Part shown: one piece after another, positions 5,010 to 6,359 of the stretch
Layout of the letters: each line of letters starts with the position of its first letter
How positions within the stretch are numbered: position 1 is the stretch's first letter
Assembly: GCF_937890665.1 (NCBI RefSeq)
Contig: NZ_CALADU010000028.1
Location: forward strand, 1 to 6,359
Length of the DNA: 6,359 nt
Direction: 5' to 3'
From: an uncultured Subdoligranulum sp.
GTDB lineage: Bacteria > Bacillota_A > Clostridia > Oscillospirales > Ruminococcaceae
The notes under the pieces: generated by a model
What the model was told of the DNA's origin: nothing
Seen by the model: only the letters and a program-made list of their open reading frames with translations
Database searches by the model: none
Program-made: the position numbers and the translations under genes

Positions 5010-6359
5010 TCAGCGTTTTTTCAACTGTTCTTCCAGACCCGAGCGGGGCGTGACATAGACGGTGGTATAAACGTTATAGAGCACCATACCGGGTTTAGCC
5101 CCGTTGGCTTTCCAGATGTTTTTCACCTCGGTGGTATCCACCGCCACCTTGGCGCCGCCGTTCTGGCTGGAATGCAGCACTGCCAACTCGGCGGCCTCCT
5201 GCTTGGTGGTATCGGGGATGTCCTCACCCCGGCTCATCACCACACAGTGGCTGCCCGGCGCCTTCTGCACATGGAACCACAAATCCTTGCCCCGAGCAGT
5301 ATGCAGGGTCAGTTTATCGTTTTGCAGATTGTTGCGGCCCACCAGAATCTCGAACCCGTCACTGGAGGTGTACCGCAGGAAATCCGCCGGTTTCTGTTTG
5401 CGGTCCCGCTGTTTGTAGTACTTCAGGTACCCCTGACTCTTGAGTTCGGCACGGATCTCGTTGAGAGCAGCCTCGCCGGGGGCGGATTCCACCTCGTACA
5501 GGACGGTGGCCAGATATTCGATCTCTGCCTCCCCTTCTACCAGCAGCTTTTGCAGCATGGCGTGGGCGGTCTGCTTCTTTTTATAGTCTTTAAAATATTT
5601 CTGGGCGTTGTCATTGGGACCGAGGCGCGGATCCAACCGGATGGTCACATCCTCGCCGGTGTAGTAGTTCTGCACCGTCACCTGCCGGTCCCCCTTGTGG
5701 ATGGCCCACAGGTTGGCTTGCAGCAGTTCCCCGTACAGTCGCAGCGTATCCGCCTTGGCAGACTGCGCCAGTTCTTCCCGTCGGGCAGACTGTTTGCGCA
5801 CCGCACGTTCGTGCATGTTATGTACTGCCTTGTACAGTTCCCGGCTCTTCTGCCGCAAACGCTCGGCCCGGTCCTTGGTGGCATAGTAATCTTCCAGCAT
5901 CTCGCTGTACGAAGAATATTGGGTCAGCAGCGCCGCCGCACCGTACTGCTGCGGCACAAAGAAGCTGAACTCCACCGGTTTGGGGGCGCCGTCCGGCTGA
6001 GGCAGCCGTACCGCCGTGGGAGTGCCTCCCGCCGCGTGTTCCTCTTTGAGGGCGTCCAATGCCGCCGCCAAGCGGCTTTGTTCGTCCTTGGTCAGATCAC
6101 AGGCCAAGGCCGGGGTCTCGCCCAAAGCGCGGCAGACGACCTCCCGTACCACGATGGGTCCCACGCCTGCCACCACCTTGCCCAGCGCCGCCGCCACCGG
6201 CAGGTCCTTCTCGCAGGCAGCCGCCACGATGGACGCCGAACTGGTGGTCAGGAAATCCGGGCGATTGGGCTTGGGCGGCAAGGTATAGGGCAGCCCCGGC
6301 AGAAGCTGCCGAACCTCGCTGTCCTCAAAATCCACCCGCTTGAGGGCGTCGATGATGCG
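5010..6359 (-). CDS. rqcH: Ribosome quality control protein RqcH (NFACT/FbpA family), C-terminal part; cut by right window edge
   Basis: 449 residues are visible; the N-terminus, including the catalytic-type Asp-Arg pair of NFACT-N, lies outside. Reading from the edge, RIIDALKRVDFEDSEVRQLL leads into PGLPYTLPP, the typical end of NFACT-N in FbpA-type proteins. A helical, HhH-like stretch follows (about 38-110). A charged coiled-coil middle region spans about 160-315 (AERLRQKSRELYKAVHNMHE; RREELAQSAKAD; KYFKDYKKKQ). NFACT-R covers about 327-438, with SSDGFEILVGRNNLQNDKLT, DLWFHVQKAPGSH and VYVTPRSGLEEQL. RqcH binds split 50S subunits carrying stalled peptidyl-tRNA and recruits tRNA-Ala to add C-terminal alanine tails that mark the peptide for proteolysis. 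Older annotations call it fibronectin-binding protein. The reading frame is open to the window edge, so the GTG at 6335 is not the start. The gene ends with TGA 19 nt before a strong terminator. Confidence 0.95.
   Translation of the reverse strand, partial: RIIDALKRVDFEDSEVRQLLPGLPYTLPPKPNRPDFLTTSSASIVAAACEKDLPVAAALGKVVAGVGPIVVREVVCRALGETPALACDLTKDEQSRLAAALDALKEEHAAGGTPTAVRLPQPDGAPKPVEFSFFVPQQYGAAALLTQYSSYSEMLEDYYATKDRAERLRQKSRELYKAVHNMHERAVRKQSARREELAQSAKADTLRLYGELLQANLWAIHKGDRQVTVQNYYTGEDVTIRLDPRLGPNDNAQKYFKDYKKKQTAHAMLQKLLVEGEAEIEYLATVLYEVESAPGEAALNEIRAELKSQGYLKYYKQRDRKQKPADFLRYTSSDGFEILVGRNNLQNDKLTLHTARGKDLWFHVQKAPGSHCVVMSRGEDIPDTTKQEAAELAVLHSSQNGGAKVAVDTTEVKNIWKANGAKPGMVLYNVYTTVYVTPRSGLEEQLKKR

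Noticed and set aside
1..6359. CRISPR arrays, tRNA or rRNA genes, insertion sequences
   Set aside because: No spaced repeat arrays, cloverleaf-like sequences, transposase-like frames or terminal inverted repeats were seen.

Overview
The window looks like a piece of chromosome from a moderately GC-rich gut Firmicute, probably Clostridia and most likely Oscillospiraceae/Ruminococcaceae (the Faecalibacterium, Gemmiger and Subdoligranulum neighbourhood). The evidence is a clostridial-type S10 protein, an RqcH/NFACT protein of Gram-positive layout, consensus AGGAGG ribosome binding sites, lipoprotein signal peptides with Thr/Pro/Ala-rich tethers, and a GC-biased third codon position. The taxon is an inference. 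Every gene I can support is on the minus strand, so transcription runs from high to low coordinates.

In transcription order: (1) rqcH, cut by the right edge of the window, ending in a strong intrinsic terminator. (2) A cluster of four predicted lipoprotein genes. They form two paralogous pairs in a mirror order a-b-b'-a'. The outer genes (3841-4905 and 573-1553) carry a LysM-like motif and a shared C-terminal domain. The inner genes (2726-3805 and 1657-2712) are WG-repeat lipoproteins. The second WG gene is interrupted by one in-frame TAA exactly between its lipoprotein tether and its mature domain, so it is annotated as a pseudogene (or a sequencing error). (3) A 448-base gap holding a near-consensus promoter and a leader of about 340 nt with a terminator-like hairpin. 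(4) The first 41 codons of rpsJ (S10), cut by the left edge; rpsJ is normally the first gene of the S10 ribosomal protein operon.

The outer genes of the window are translation genes: ribosome-associated quality control (rqcH) and a ribosomal protein (rpsJ). Between them sits an accessory envelope cluster. An extended -10 promoter just after the rqcH terminator probably drives the first three lipoprotein genes, which are 35 and 13 nt apart by start-to-stop spacing. The last lipoprotein gene is 103 nt downstream and has its own weaker candidate promoter overlapping an inverted repeat. No function is known to me for the lipoproteins. LysM-like and WG-repeat modules suggest a role at the cell wall, but this is inferred from domain resemblance only.

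The most interesting points are the mirror-ordered lipoprotein cluster with one freshly broken member, a conserved-cysteine region inside the WG lipoproteins, and the S10 leader. In the leader, a 19-nt element that forms the spacer of the main promoter recurs (18 of 19 bases) about 300 bases downstream, close to the rpsJ start.
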